Below, piece by piece: positions 8,884-17,724 of a stretch of 64,000 bases of DNA (position 1 is the stretch's first letter; every line of letters begins with the position of its first letter). The position numbers and the translations under genes are program-made. This stretch comes from an uncultured Clostridia bacterium (lineage in GTDB: Bacteria > Bacillota > Clostridia > Christensenellales > Aristaeellaceae): the NCBI GenBank assembly GCA_934630705.1, contig CAKTWP010000007.1:61879-125878 (forward strand). Direction: 5' to 3'. Below the pieces are notes generated by a model. The model saw only the letters and a list, made by a program, of their open reading frames with translations, did not search any database and was not told the DNA's origin.

Positions 8884-9747
8884 TCAGAACACCATGTCCT
8901 CGCCGTTTCCGCCGGCACGGCGATACAGGACGATTACCACGGCAGTGAGCAGCAGCAGCACGGCGCTGAGGGCGGCTGCGAAGGGCAGATCGCGGCTTTT
9001 GAGCAGCTCATCCTGCACCAGATTGCCCCAGAGCGCCGTGTTTGCGCCGCCCAGCAGATCGGACAGAAAGATCAGCCCCACCGAGGGCAGAAACGTGAGC
9101 ACACAGGCGGCCTGCAGCGAGGAGCGGGTCATGGGCAGGGTGATGGTCAGGAACGCCCGGAAGGGGCCCGCGCCCAGATCCCGCGCGGCTTCCACCGCCG
9201 TCCAGTCCATCCGTTCCATGCCCGTGTATACCGGCAGAATCACGAACGGGATCATGGCGTATACCATGCCCACCAGCACCGCGCCCTGGGTGTACAGCAG
9301 CTTCAGCGGCTTGCTGATCAGCCCCAGCTTCAGCAGAAGCTGGTTGATGGGCCCGTTGGCATAGAGCAGGATTTTCCAGCCGTAAATCCGAATCAGCGCA
9401 TTGGTCCAGAAGGGCGCAATGATCAGAATCATCAGCCAGGTGCGCCAGCGCGGGCTCACCCGCGCCATGAAATACGCAAAGGGATACCCCAGCAGCACGG
9501 ATAAAATCGTAGTCAGCGCCGCCAGACGGATGGAGAGCCATAGCACCTTGGGATACTTCGGATCCAGCAGCCGGGCATAATTCTCGAGGGTCACCTCGCC
9601 CGTGACGCTCAGCGCTTCGCCCCGGGCCAGAAAAGACAGCCCGATAATATACAGCAGCGCCACGCCTACAAACACCGCCATCCACAGCTGCATCGGCAGC
9701 GCCAGCAGCCCCCGGCAATCCCGCCGCTTCACATTCTCAGAGGACAT
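8884..9747 (-). CDS. potB: Spermidine/putrescine-type ABC transporter permease PotB
   Basis: 287-residue permease with six membrane segments; LIIAPFWTNALIRIYGWKIL near residue 109 is the PotB/PotH signature. The coupling loop AVEAARDLGAGPFRAFLTI lies near residue 190. I set the start at the ATG at 9747, which has GGGAGGAGGGGG upstream and overlaps the end of potA by 11 bp; the longer frame to 9885 lies inside potA. It pairs with PotC as the channel heterodimer. Translationally coupled to potA. Confidence 0.92.
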   Translation of the reverse strand: MSSENVKRRDCRGLLALPMQLWMAVFVGVALLYIIGLSFLARGEALSVTGEVTLENYARLLDPKYPKVLWLSIRLAALTTILSVLLGYPFAYFMARVSPRWRTWLMILIIAPFWTNALIRIYGWKILLYANGPINQLLLKLGLISKPLKLLYTQGAVLVGMVYAMIPFVILPVYTGMERMDWTAVEAARDLGAGPFRAFLTITLPMTRSSLQAACVLTFLPSVGLIFLSDLLGGANTALWGNLVQDELLKSRDLPFAAALSAVLLLLTAVVIVLYRRAGGNGEDMVF

Positions 9748-10834
9748 TTTCGTCCCCCTCCTCCCAGGGCACCAGCGCCGCTGCGGCCGTGTCCCACCAT
9801 AGAAACACCCGGCTGCCCACGGCGCAGTCCTGCGCTTCCTCGGGCTGGTGCTGGGCCGTGAGCCGCTGGCCGCCGGGCAGCTCAATTACCGCCCGCTGCG
9901 ATCCGCCGGCAAACTCCAGCGCCCGCAGCATCCCGCTCACATGCACGGCCCCGGGATGGGGATGCGCCCCGTAATGCAGCCGCTCGGAACGGATGCACAG
10001 GGCCATGTCCTCCCCAAGGGCTACGGGCTGCCGGCTCTGACAGGGAATGGCCAGGCCGTCCGCCTCCAGGCTGCATTTGCCCCCGGGGCCAATGCCTGTG
10101 ATTACGCCCCGGAGCAGATTGCTCTGCCCAATGAACCCGGCGGCAAACATGCTTTCGGGCGCATCATAAAGCTGCTGGGGGGATGCGATCTGCACGAACC
10201 GTCCATCCCGCATCAGGGCCACCCGGTCGCTCATGTTCAGGGCTTCCTCCTGATCGTGGGTGATATAAAGAAACGTGACGCCAAGCTCTCGCTGCATACG
10301 CTTGAGCTCCTGCTGCATGTGCCGCCGCAGATTCAGATCCAGCGCGCTGAGGGGTTCATCCAGCAGCAGCACCTGGGGTCGCACCGCCAGCGCCCGGGCC
10401 AGCGCCACCCGCTGCCGCTGTCCGCCGGACAGCTGGGACGGCAGCCGCTTTTCCGCCCCGTCCAGCCGCACCACGTGCAGCATCTCCTTCACCCGGGCGG
10501 CAATCGCATCCTTTTTCTCGCCCTGCATCCGCAGCCCGTAGCCGATGTTTTTTTCCACCGTCATATGCGGAAACAGCGCCAGCGACTGAAACACCGTGTT
10601 CACCCGGCGCTTTTCCGGGGGCAGAGCCGTAATATCCTGCCCGGAAAGCATCACGCGGCCCGCATCCGGCGTATCCAGCCCGGCGATCAGCCGCAGCGTG
10701 GTGGTTTTGCCGCAGCCGGAGGGGCCCAGCAGCGTCATAAATTCCCCGGGCATCACATCCAGATCAATACCCCGGAGCGCCTCAAAATCTCCGAAGCGTT
10801 TATGCACGTCCCGGAGCGACAGCAATGGTTCCAT
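9737..10834 (-). CDS. potA: Spermidine/putrescine ABC transporter ATP-binding protein PotA
   Basis: 365-residue ATPase that energises PotBC. Walker A GPSGCGKTT is near residue 38, the signature LSGGQRQRVALARAL near 134, Walker B LLLDEPLSALD near 157, and a C-terminal TOBE-type regulatory domain follows from ~240. ATG at 10834 has GGAAGAA upstream. It starts only 33 bp after dnaB, so the pot genes may be transcribed as the distal part of the DUF2232-rplI-dnaB operon. Confidence 0.95.
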   Translation of the reverse strand: MEPLLSLRDVHKRFGDFEALRGIDLDVMPGEFMTLLGPSGCGKTTTLRLIAGLDTPDAGRVMLSGQDITALPPEKRRVNTVFQSLALFPHMTVEKNIGYGLRMQGEKKDAIAARVKEMLHVVRLDGAEKRLPSQLSGGQRQRVALARALAVRPQVLLLDEPLSALDLNLRRHMQQELKRMQRELGVTFLYITHDQEEALNMSDRVALMRDGRFVQIASPQQLYDAPESMFAAGFIGQSNLLRGVITGIGPGGKCSLEADGLAIPCQSRQPVALGEDMALCIRSERLHYGAHPHPGAVHVSGMLRALEFAGGSQRAVIELPGGQRLTAQHQPEEAQDCAVGSRVFLWWDTAAAALVPWEEGDENVL

Positions 10835-10867
10835 ACGTTCTTCCTTTGCAATACGGATTTAATCCGG

Positions 10868-12229
10868 TCAGCCTTCGCTGGCCAGATTATCAAAGAGGGT
10901 ATATTCGCCCAGCCACGCCAGCTTGATGGTGCCCAGCGGGCCGTTTCTCTGCTTGGCCACAATCACCTCGGCGGTATTGTCCGGGGTTTCGGCGTCGCGG
11001 TTATAATAGGCTTCCCGGTGCAGAAACATGACCACGTCCGCGTCCTGCTCAATAGAGCCGGAATCGCGCAGGTCCGACAGCATGGGCCGGAACCCGCCGG
11101 TGCCGCGCTTTTCATTGGCGCGGCTGAGCTGGGCGCAGGCCACCAGCGGCACCTTCAGCTCCTGAGCCACGGCCTTGAGGCTGCGGGAAATCTCGCTGAC
11201 CTCCACCTGCCGGCTCTCCGCCTTTTTATCCGAGCCCATCAGCTGCAGATAGTCCACCACGATCATGTCCAGCCCCTTGTCCATCATCAGCCGGCGGCAA
11301 CGGGAGCGCAGCTGGCCGGGGGTGAGGCCGGAGGTATCGTCAATATACACCTCGCTGGCCGCCAGAGGCGCCAGCGTCCGGGCCAGGCGAATCCAGTCCT
11401 CATCCTTGAGCAGGCCCTTGCGCACGGATTGCATGTTCACCCGCGCATCGCAGCAGAGCATACGCATGGCAATCTGCTCCCGGGGCATTTCCAGGCTGAA
11501 TACAGCCACCTTAAACCCCTTCCGGGCGGCATGGGTGGCCATATTGATGGCAAAGGAGGTTTTGCCCATGGACGGGCGCGCGCCCACCAGAATCAGTTCG
11601 CCGCCGTGCAGGCCGGTGAGCAGGTTATCCAGCCCGTAAAAGCCGGAGGGCACGCCGGACACCGCGCCCTTGAGCCGGGCCAGCTGCTCCATCTTTTCAT
11701 AGGTGGTGGTGAGCACTTCCTTGATATGCTTGAGATCCTCGCCCCCGGCCCGCTGCATCACGATATCGAAAATCAGCTTTTCGGACAGGGCCAGCACCTC
11801 GGGCAGATCCTTTTCCTGGGCATAGCCCTCCCGGGAAATCTCTCCCGCCGCGGCAATCAGCCGCCGCAGGGTGGATTTCTCCGCCACAATGCGGATATAA
11901 TAGCGCACGTTGGCGGTGGTGGGCACGAACTGGGTCAGCTCGATAAGATATTCAATGCCGCCCACGCCGGGCAGCGTGCCCCGGCGGCCCAGCTCCGCGT
12001 CCATGGTCACCAGGTCCACAGCCATATTGCTGGCGGACAGGGCCTTGGCCGCGTCAAAAATCTCCCGATGAGCGGGCACATAAAAATCCTCGGCGGAGAG
12101 CAGCTCCACCGCCGCGGTCACCGCGCCGCCGTCCTGCAGCATGGCGCCCAGCACGGAACGCTCGGCCTCGATGCTGTGGGGCGGCACGGCCCCGCCGCTG
12201 TAAGGGGGGGAAATGGCGGGCGCGTCCAT
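10868..12229 (-). CDS. dnaB: Replicative DNA helicase DnaB
   Basis: 453-residue hexameric replicative helicase that unwinds DNA ahead of the fork. The N-terminal primase-interacting domain (PHSIEAERSVLGAML near residue 18) is followed by the RecA-like motor with Walker A GARPSMGKTSFAINMA near residue 217, Walker B LDMIVVDYLQLM near 318, and the arginine-finger region near GSIEQDADVVMFLHR. Length is normal. It starts 2 bp after rplI, the usual Firmicute arrangement. Confidence 0.97.
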   Translation of the reverse strand: MDAPAISPPYSGGAVPPHSIEAERSVLGAMLQDGGAVTAAVELLSAEDFYVPAHREIFDAAKALSASNMAVDLVTMDAELGRRGTLPGVGGIEYLIELTQFVPTTANVRYYIRIVAEKSTLRRLIAAAGEISREGYAQEKDLPEVLALSEKLIFDIVMQRAGGEDLKHIKEVLTTTYEKMEQLARLKGAVSGVPSGFYGLDNLLTGLHGGELILVGARPSMGKTSFAINMATHAARKGFKVAVFSLEMPREQIAMRMLCCDARVNMQSVRKGLLKDEDWIRLARTLAPLAASEVYIDDTSGLTPGQLRSRCRRLMMDKGLDMIVVDYLQLMGSDKKAESRQVEVSEISRSLKAVAQELKVPLVACAQLSRANEKRGTGGFRPMLSDLRDSGSIEQDADVVMFLHREAYYNRDAETPDNTAEVIVAKQRNGPLGTIKLAWLGEYTLFDNLASEG

Positions 12230-12230
12230 G

Positions 12231-12683
12231 TTATGCTTCCGCCGCCGTCACCCGAACCGTCATCTTCGCGCTGACCTCGGGATACAGCTTCACGATTACT
12301 TCCGTTTCGCCCACCGAGCGGATGGCGTCGCTCAGGTCGATCTTGCGCTTGTCCACATCCACCTGATACTGTTTTTTCAGCGCCTCCGCGATTTCCTGGC
12401 CCGTCACGGAGCCATACAGCCGGCCCTGCGCGCCGCACTTGGCGGCCACGTTAATCACCTTGCCCCGCAACACGCCGGCCTTCTTTTCCGCTTCCGCCCG
12501 GCGCTCCATCTCCCGCTGGCGCTCCGCCGCCTTTTTGCGCTCGATCTCCTTGGCCGCGCCGGGGGTGGATTCCACCGCCAGCTTCTTGGGGAACAGGAAA
12601 TTGCGGGCGTAGCCGTCGCTTACATTGACGATTTCTTCCTTCTTGCCCGTGCCCTTCACATCTGCCAACAGAATAACCTTCAT
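12231..12683 (-). CDS. rplI: 50S ribosomal protein L9
   Basis: 150-residue L9 with the conserved N-terminal domain (MKVILLADVKGTGKKEEIV, GYARNFLFPKKLA), a charged connecting helix and a C-terminal rRNA-binding domain (GSVTGQEIAEAL). The ATG at 12683 is 9 nt from GGAGG; the ATG three codons upstream directly abuts GGAGG and is too close. It sits between the DUF2232 gene and dnaB; the gdpP gene often found in this cluster is absent. Confidence 0.97.
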   Translation of the reverse strand: MKVILLADVKGTGKKEEIVNVSDGYARNFLFPKKLAVESTPGAAKEIERKKAAERQREMERRAEAEKKAGVLRGKVINVAAKCGAQGRLYGSVTGQEIAEALKKQYQVDVDKRKIDLSDAIRSVGETEVIVKLYPEVSAKMTVRVTAAEA

Positions 12684-12684
12684 A

Positions 12685-13788
12685 TCATTCATCCTCCTTT
12701 GTTTGGCGGGGCTTGCGCAGCCCCCGGATGTTCACCAGCTGATCCATGATTCCGATAAACTTCAGCAGCGACAGCGCCATCAGGAAAACCGGCACCGCCA
12801 CCCGCCAGAACCGTTTGGCGCCCTTCGCCTTCTGCATGAAGTTCACCAGCGCCGCGCCCTGGATGATAAAAAGGGCCGATGCACCGGCATACAGCAGGCT
12901 GCCTGCCAGGGTGATCGAGGGGGAAACGTTCGTCAGCCCGCTGAGCACCCGGCCCAGAATCAGCGCCGCGCCTACCTGCCAGCCAATGCCCCGGGGCAGA
13001 TGCCAGGTCTGGAAGGGCGGCATGCCCAGATCGGGGAAATCGCCTACGGGCTGCTCAGCCTTGAACGCCCGGCGCTCGTGGGCGATGAACCCAAACCGCA
13101 GCGGCAGCAGCAGGGAACATACGCCCCCCAGAATGCTCTGACTCACCAGCAGCGAAGGAACCGCCGAGGCAAGCATGCTTTCAATGAACGCCCGGGCGGA
13201 CAGCAGCAGGTCTGCCCGCGCGGCCTCAGCCAGGGCATAGCCCCCCGTCACCTGAACCAGCATGCTCCCGGCCAGGGAATCTGGCAGCGTCAGCAGGCCC
13301 ATGGTATAGGCCTGGTAGAGCATGGTGTCGCCCAGCTCCCAGCTGTCCAGGAACGCCGCCACGCCGTCCCCCGCCGCAGAATACAGGCTGCCGCCGGTGC
13401 TGTTTTGCAGAATCAGGTAAACCGCCGTCAGCGTGACCACATGCAGCCCGATCATCACGCCGCAGCTTTTCCAGAACGGCACCCGCCGGGCAACCAGCAC
13501 CATGAACGCCCCCAGCAGCGGCAGCAGATAGATCGCCGCCAGCCCTGCGCCCATGCCGCCGCCCACCTGATACATGGCGGCAATCCCCGCCGCCGCGCCC
13601 ACCAGCGTGGGGGCCAGCCCCGCCGTCATGGCCGTCAGGCAGCAGGCCGTGGGCAATGCCAGCAGCGTCAGCAGCGCCGCGTATACCCCCGTCAGCGGGG
13701 TCAGCGCCAGCGCCAACAGCGGCACCGCAATCACAATCGTGCTGATAACGGCGGATTTCAGGGATTGAATCATCGGAAAATCTTTCAT
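12685..13788 (-). CDS. DUF2232 (YybS-like) membrane protein
   Basis: 367-residue polytopic membrane protein with about eight hydrophobic segments. It ends in a strongly amphipathic stretch (MDQLVNIRGLRKPRQTKEDE). Position directly upstream of rplI and dnaB and overall topology match the YybS/DUF2232 family, which has S-component-like topology but no proven substrate. ATG at 13788 follows AAGGAG. In Bacillus yybS is followed by gdpP; here rplI follows directly. Confidence 0.82.
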   Translation of the reverse strand: MKDFPMIQSLKSAVISTIVIAVPLLALALTPLTGVYAALLTLLALPTACCLTAMTAGLAPTLVGAAAGIAAMYQVGGGMGAGLAAIYLLPLLGAFMVLVARRVPFWKSCGVMIGLHVVTLTAVYLILQNSTGGSLYSAAGDGVAAFLDSWELGDTMLYQAYTMGLLTLPDSLAGSMLVQVTGGYALAEAARADLLLSARAFIESMLASAVPSLLVSQSILGGVCSLLLPLRFGFIAHERRAFKAEQPVGDFPDLGMPPFQTWHLPRGIGWQVGAALILGRVLSGLTNVSPSITLAGSLLYAGASALFIIQGAALVNFMQKAKGAKRFWRVAVPVFLMALSLLKFIGIMDQLVNIRGLRKPRQTKEDE

Positions 13789-13970
13789 GCGTCGCTCCTT
13801 AAAAATGGCGATAAATCACCACATTGTATTTTACGGTTTCCCCGTGCATTTGTCAACTGGCGAGGGGGAAGCGGGGGAAATCTTTGCAGGGGAGAAAACT
13901 GCTTTCAGGGAAGACTTCAGGCGGCCTATGCTGCGCCTGCTCGCGTTATTTGGCGATATTTATTGGCAAT

Positions 13971-14125
13971 ATGCGTCCCGGAAGAAAGAAGGACTTGTGC
14001 TGTCGTCCCCCTCTCCAATCTGGGACGCACCACTGACAAAGAAGGAGTCAGCGCCTATCCCAATCGGCTTTCTTTGGGAGAGCGCGAGAGGGGCTTTCTT
14101 TCTCCTGAAAGAAAGCCCCTCTCGC
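13971..14125. repeat. Composite repeat copy, orientation B-core'-A'
   Basis: Hairpin B variant TGCGTCCCGGA / TCTGGGACGCA (13971-14030), then TATCCCAATCGGCTTTCTTT (14056-14075; the reverse complement of the core), then a perfect 18-bp hairpin A at 14084-14125 with arms GCGAGAGGGGCTTTCTTT / AAAGAAAGCCCCTCTCGC. It lies beyond the 3' end of the metallo-beta-lactamase-fold gene. The 13789-13970 stretch before it holds no supportable gene. Confidence 0.85.
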
Positions 14126-14156
14126 ATCGCATATTCATAATTGACTTTTTCCCCCG

Positions 14157-15017
14157 TCAGAACTGCTTGAGGGTCTGGGTGATGTACCAGTCCACACCGT
14201 CGGTTTCGAGAGTCACGGTGCCTTCGCCGGAATGGGCGAAGGGAATCTTGCGATTTTTCATCTGATTCGCGGTTGGCTCCGCACGATCGCCTTCATAATT
14301 GGTGATCACCGCAAAGTCGGGGTCCACTGCGTCCAGAAATTCCGAAACAATGGGATTCAGCCCGTGATGGGGCACTTTGATCACGTCCGCCTTGAGCTGG
14401 TCTGCGGGCAGCAGCTCCTGAAACTGCTTTTGCACATCGCCTGTAATGTCCGCGCACAGCAGGGCGGACGCATCCCCAAATTCCAGCCGCGTCAGGGCGG
14501 AGTATCCGTTTTCCGTCACCCCGCGGCTGCTGCGATAAACCCGCAGCGTCACGCCGCCCAGGGTCAGCGTGTCTCCGTTAAACACCTGCCGGAAGGGAAT
14601 GCCCGCCTTCTTTGCCTGGCGCAGGGCGCGCTGGTGCAGCTTATGGTCGTAATCCTCCGGGAACACGGAGAGAAACGCATCCGCCGTCACGCCGTAATCC
14701 ATGATCAGATAGCACAGGCCGTCGATGTGGTCGTCGTGGGGATGGGTGTTGTAAAAATACTTGAGATGGGAAATGCCCCGGTTCTGCAGCGCCTGATAGA
14801 GCTTGTCCCGCCATTTCATGGCGCCGCCGTCGATCATCATGCACTCGCCGCCGTTTTCCAGCAGCATGCAGTCGCTCTCCCCGGTGCGGAACACCGTCAG
14901 GCGCATCAGATCCCGCTGGGCCCAGTCCGCAGGCGGGGCCTGATCCACATACACCTGCGCCCGGGCCGCGGACAGCAGGCCGCAAAGCAGCATCAGCAGT
15001 GCAAAAACTCGTTTCAT
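14157..15017 (-). CDS. Secreted metallo-beta-lactamase-fold protein (ComEC C-domain-like)
   Basis: 286 residues. The signal peptide MKRVFALLMLLCGLLSAARA is followed by an MBL-fold domain with the metal-binding motif THPHDDHIDG near residue 89 and a second site VPHHGLN near 226. The sequence DCMLLENGGECMMIDGG is typical of the competence-ComEC/Rec2-like MBL subgroup. Probably an exported hydrolase acting on nucleic acids or phosphodiesters; substrate unproven. ATG at 15017 is chosen because it begins the signal peptide. It lies 28 bp after the acetyltransferase gene. Confidence 0.85.
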   Translation of the reverse strand: MKRVFALLMLLCGLLSAARAQVYVDQAPPADWAQRDLMRLTVFRTGESDCMLLENGGECMMIDGGAMKWRDKLYQALQNRGISHLKYFYNTHPHDDHIDGLCYLIMDYGVTADAFLSVFPEDYDHKLHQRALRQAKKAGIPFRQVFNGDTLTLGGVTLRVYRSSRGVTENGYSALTRLEFGDASALLCADITGDVQKQFQELLPADQLKADVIKVPHHGLNPIVSEFLDAVDPDFAVITNYEGDRAEPTANQMKNRKIPFAHSGEGTVTLETDGVDWYITQTLKQF

Positions 15018-15045
15018 GGAAAGAGGCTCCTCTCGGATGAATAAA

Positions 15046-16173
15046 TCAGAAATGATCCGCTCCGGGCAGATCCAGGGGCAGGGGCAGCCAGGCGCGCAGC
15101 AGCGGATCCTCCTCCAGCAGCGCTTCGCTGGGGAAGAACAGCCGGGAAATGGCCTCCAGCGGCGCGCAGAGCAGATCCGCCGGCGCGGCGGTGGGGCCGA
15201 CGGAAACCCGCCCGTCCGCCACTTCAATGGCCAGCACTTCCTCGCCAATGGCGATCACCCGCTTGCCCGCGGGCAGGGCCTGGTAGCCGGCTTTGAATTG
15301 CAGCAGCGCTTCGATCACCGTCGCCCAGTGCAGGGGCTGGAGCATGGTGCTGTCATGCACCGCGCTGTTTTCCGCAATGCCCCGCAGCAGGCGGATGCGA
15401 TGACGCTGATGATCCTGGGCGCAGACCACGATTTCATCATAGGGCCGGGCAAAGGCCTTCACCACGGGCAGCAGCAGCGCCTCGTCCTCCAGCCCCAGCT
15501 CCAGCATGCGGTTTTCCCGGGCATGGATATAGCCCGTCACCGTGCCCTGCCCATCCTCCACGGCAATCAGCCGGGCAACGCCGCCATGCATCCATGCCCA
15601 GAATTTCTCCCGGGGCCGGTCGCAGGCCAGCGGCTGGCGCTGGGACAGGGCGTAAATCTTTTCCAGCGCCGGATCGGCCGGATCGGTCACCGGCCGCAGG
15701 GTTACCTGGGTTTCGTCGATGTGGCCCAGGGCGTGGCGGATGTTGCGCTGGTTCACGGCAAAACGCAGGCTCATGCCGCCCTGCTCAAACCCGAAATACT
15801 GATACCGCTGCCGCTGGCCGCCCAGCACCAGCAGATCATATCCCCGTTCCCGGGCGGCGTCCAGCGCCAGGGCCATACAATGCTTCATATGGCCCGCGCC
15901 CTTATCATAGGGATGGGCGGACACAGAGCCGATGTATCCCAGCTTCAGCCGCTTTTCGCCCACCCGCAGCGTCATGGGCATCAGGCCCACCACACCCCGG
16001 ATCAGCCCGTTTTCCACGGCCACGAAATGATGCTGGGCAAACCCCGGCGCGCCGTACATCTTGGGCTCCAGCGTTTTGAAATCATGGGGGCAATGGGCCA
16101 TGCTGAACACCATGTTGATGAAGTCTACCAGCCGGGCCTCTTCCTCGGGCCGGGCAATGCGATATTCCGTCAT
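15046..16173 (-). CDS. GNAT-family N-acetyltransferase, Eis-like
   Basis: 375 residues with an N-terminal GNAT domain (MTEYRIARPEEEARLVDFIN; acetyl-CoA loop region VSAHPYDKGAGHMKHCMALA near residue 84), a second acetyltransferase-like middle part and a C-terminal SCP2-like domain, the layout of the Eis family. Eis relatives acetylate amines of small molecules or proteins; the target here is unknown. ATG at 16173 follows AAAGGAGG. Confidence 0.85.
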   Translation of the reverse strand: MTEYRIARPEEEARLVDFINMVFSMAHCPHDFKTLEPKMYGAPGFAQHHFVAVENGLIRGVVGLMPMTLRVGEKRLKLGYIGSVSAHPYDKGAGHMKHCMALALDAARERGYDLLVLGGQRQRYQYFGFEQGGMSLRFAVNQRNIRHALGHIDETQVTLRPVTDPADPALEKIYALSQRQPLACDRPREKFWAWMHGGVARLIAVEDGQGTVTGYIHARENRMLELGLEDEALLLPVVKAFARPYDEIVVCAQDHQRHRIRLLRGIAENSAVHDSTMLQPLHWATVIEALLQFKAGYQALPAGKRVIAIGEEVLAIEVADGRVSVGPTAAPADLLCAPLEAISRLFFPSEALLEEDPLLRAWLPLPLDLPGADHF

Positions 16174-16260
16174 TTTATTTCCTCCTTTGAAGATGCGTGC
16201 AGAGCACGGGGGAAAAACAGATGCCGCCTGTTGAAAAAGATCGCGCTAACCTGTGGAGAC

Positions 16261-16288
16261 GCAGGAAGAAGGGGGAACTCCTTCCTGC
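16261..16288 (-). terminator. Hairpin after cysS
   Basis: 8-bp stem GCAGGAAG / CTTCCTGC with a 12-nt loop between cysS and the acetyltransferase gene. It lacks a clear U tract. Confidence 0.45.
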
Positions 16289-16321
16289 TTATTTTGCAGC
16301 GCCGGCCTTGCCGGTACGCCG

Positions 16322-17719
16322 TTATTGCCGGGTGATCTTCTGCCCCTGGGGCGTATCCTCGATCATGTAGCCCGCAGCCTTGATCTGATCCCGCAGCTCG
16401 TCGCTGCGCTTCCAGTTCTTTTCCTTCCGGGCCTGCGCACGCTCATCGGCCAGGTGCTGGATATCCTCGGGCAGGCCGTCCTCCTGCTTTTTGGCCAGCA
16501 GGCCCAGCACGTCGCACAGCTCCAGCAGGGTGTTCAGCGTCGTTTCCACCGCTTCCTTGCTGCTTTCCGCGTTCAGGCCCACATTGGCCTCCCGCACGAT
16601 TTCAAACAGCGCGCCCATGGCGTCGGCGGTGTTCAGATCATCGTCCATGGCCGCATCGAAGCGATCCGCCGCTTCCTTCACCCGGGCCAGCAGCGCTTTC
16701 TCGGCCTCGGTCAGGGGCTGGGCCTTGGCGTTTTTGAGCAGGAAGGCCAGGTTATCCCGGGCGGTATAAAGCCGCTGGAGGGAGGCATGGGCCTGGGCGA
16801 TCAGCTCCCGGCTGAAATTGATGGGGCTGCGATACTGGGCCGAAAGCATGAACATGCGCACGTCCTCGGCCTCGTATTCCTTGAGAATATCCCGCACGGT
16901 GAAGAAGTTCCCGGCGGACTTGCTCATTTTTTCGTTATTGATGTTAATAAACCCGTTGTGCATCCAATACCGGGCGAAGGGCTTGCCGGTGGCGCACTCG
17001 CTCTGGGCCACCTCATTTTCATGATGAGGGAAGAGCAGATCCTTGCCGCCGCAGTGAATATCGAAGGTTTCGCCCAGATATTTCATGCTCATGGCGGAGC
17101 ATTCGATATGCCAGCCAGGCCGGCCCTTGCCCCAGGGGGAATCCCAGGCGGGCTCGCCGGGCTTCTGGGCCTTCCAGAGGGCAAAATCCGCCGGATTGCG
17201 CTTCACGTCGTCCACGTCGATGCGCGCGCCGGCCTCCAGATCGTCCAGGTTCTGGCCGGAGAGCTTGCCATAGCCGCTGTCCTTTTTGGTGTCGAAATAC
17301 ACATCGCCGTTCACTTCATAGGCATAGCCCTTATCCTGCAGGGTTTTCACCAGCTTGATAATATCCCCGATGTGCTCCGTGGCCCGGGGATGCACCGTGG
17401 CAGGGCGGATGCCCAGGGCCTGGGCGTCCTTGAAATATTCCGCGATGAACCGGTCGCCCAGCTCCTTGACGGTGATGCCCTCTTCGTTGGCGCGCTTGAT
17501 CATTTTGTCGTCAATATCGGTGAAGTTCTGCACGAAGGTCACCTCATAGCCCCGATGGGCCAGATACCGGCGCAGCACGTCGAACACGATAAAGGGCCGG
17601 GCGTTGCCTACATGGAAATAGTTATACACCGTGGGGCCGCAGGCATAAATGCCTACCTTGCCGGGGTGCAGGGGCACAAATTCTTCCTTTTTCCGGGTTT
17701 GGCTGTTGTAAATCTGCAT
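16322..17719 (-). CDS. cysS: Cysteinyl-tRNA synthetase
   Basis: 465-residue class I synthetase that charges tRNA-Cys. The zinc-site Cys of YACGPTVYN near residue 27, the HIGH-equivalent HVGN near residue 36, the zinc-binding IHCGGKDLLFPHHENE near 233, and EKMSKSAGNF (KMSKS) near 266 are all present. It begins 5 bp after cysE, so cysE-cysS is one transcript behind the probable T-box, coupling cysteine synthesis and use. Confidence 0.97.
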   Translation of the reverse strand: MQIYNSQTRKKEEFVPLHPGKVGIYACGPTVYNYFHVGNARPFIVFDVLRRYLAHRGYEVTFVQNFTDIDDKMIKRANEEGITVKELGDRFIAEYFKDAQALGIRPATVHPRATEHIGDIIKLVKTLQDKGYAYEVNGDVYFDTKKDSGYGKLSGQNLDDLEAGARIDVDDVKRNPADFALWKAQKPGEPAWDSPWGKGRPGWHIECSAMSMKYLGETFDIHCGGKDLLFPHHENEVAQSECATGKPFARYWMHNGFININNEKMSKSAGNFFTVRDILKEYEAEDVRMFMLSAQYRSPINFSRELIAQAHASLQRLYTARDNLAFLLKNAKAQPLTEAEKALLARVKEAADRFDAAMDDDLNTADAMGALFEIVREANVGLNAESSKEAVETTLNTLLELCDVLGLLAKKQEDGLPEDIQHLADERAQARKEKNWKRSDELRDQIKAAGYMIEDTPQGQKITRQ

Positions 17720-17724
17720 AGCGC

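Noticed and set aside
9848..12274. 808-residue plus-strand ORF
   Set aside because: Antisense to potA and dnaB; composition (His, Gln, Gly, Arg) is that of a shadow frame.
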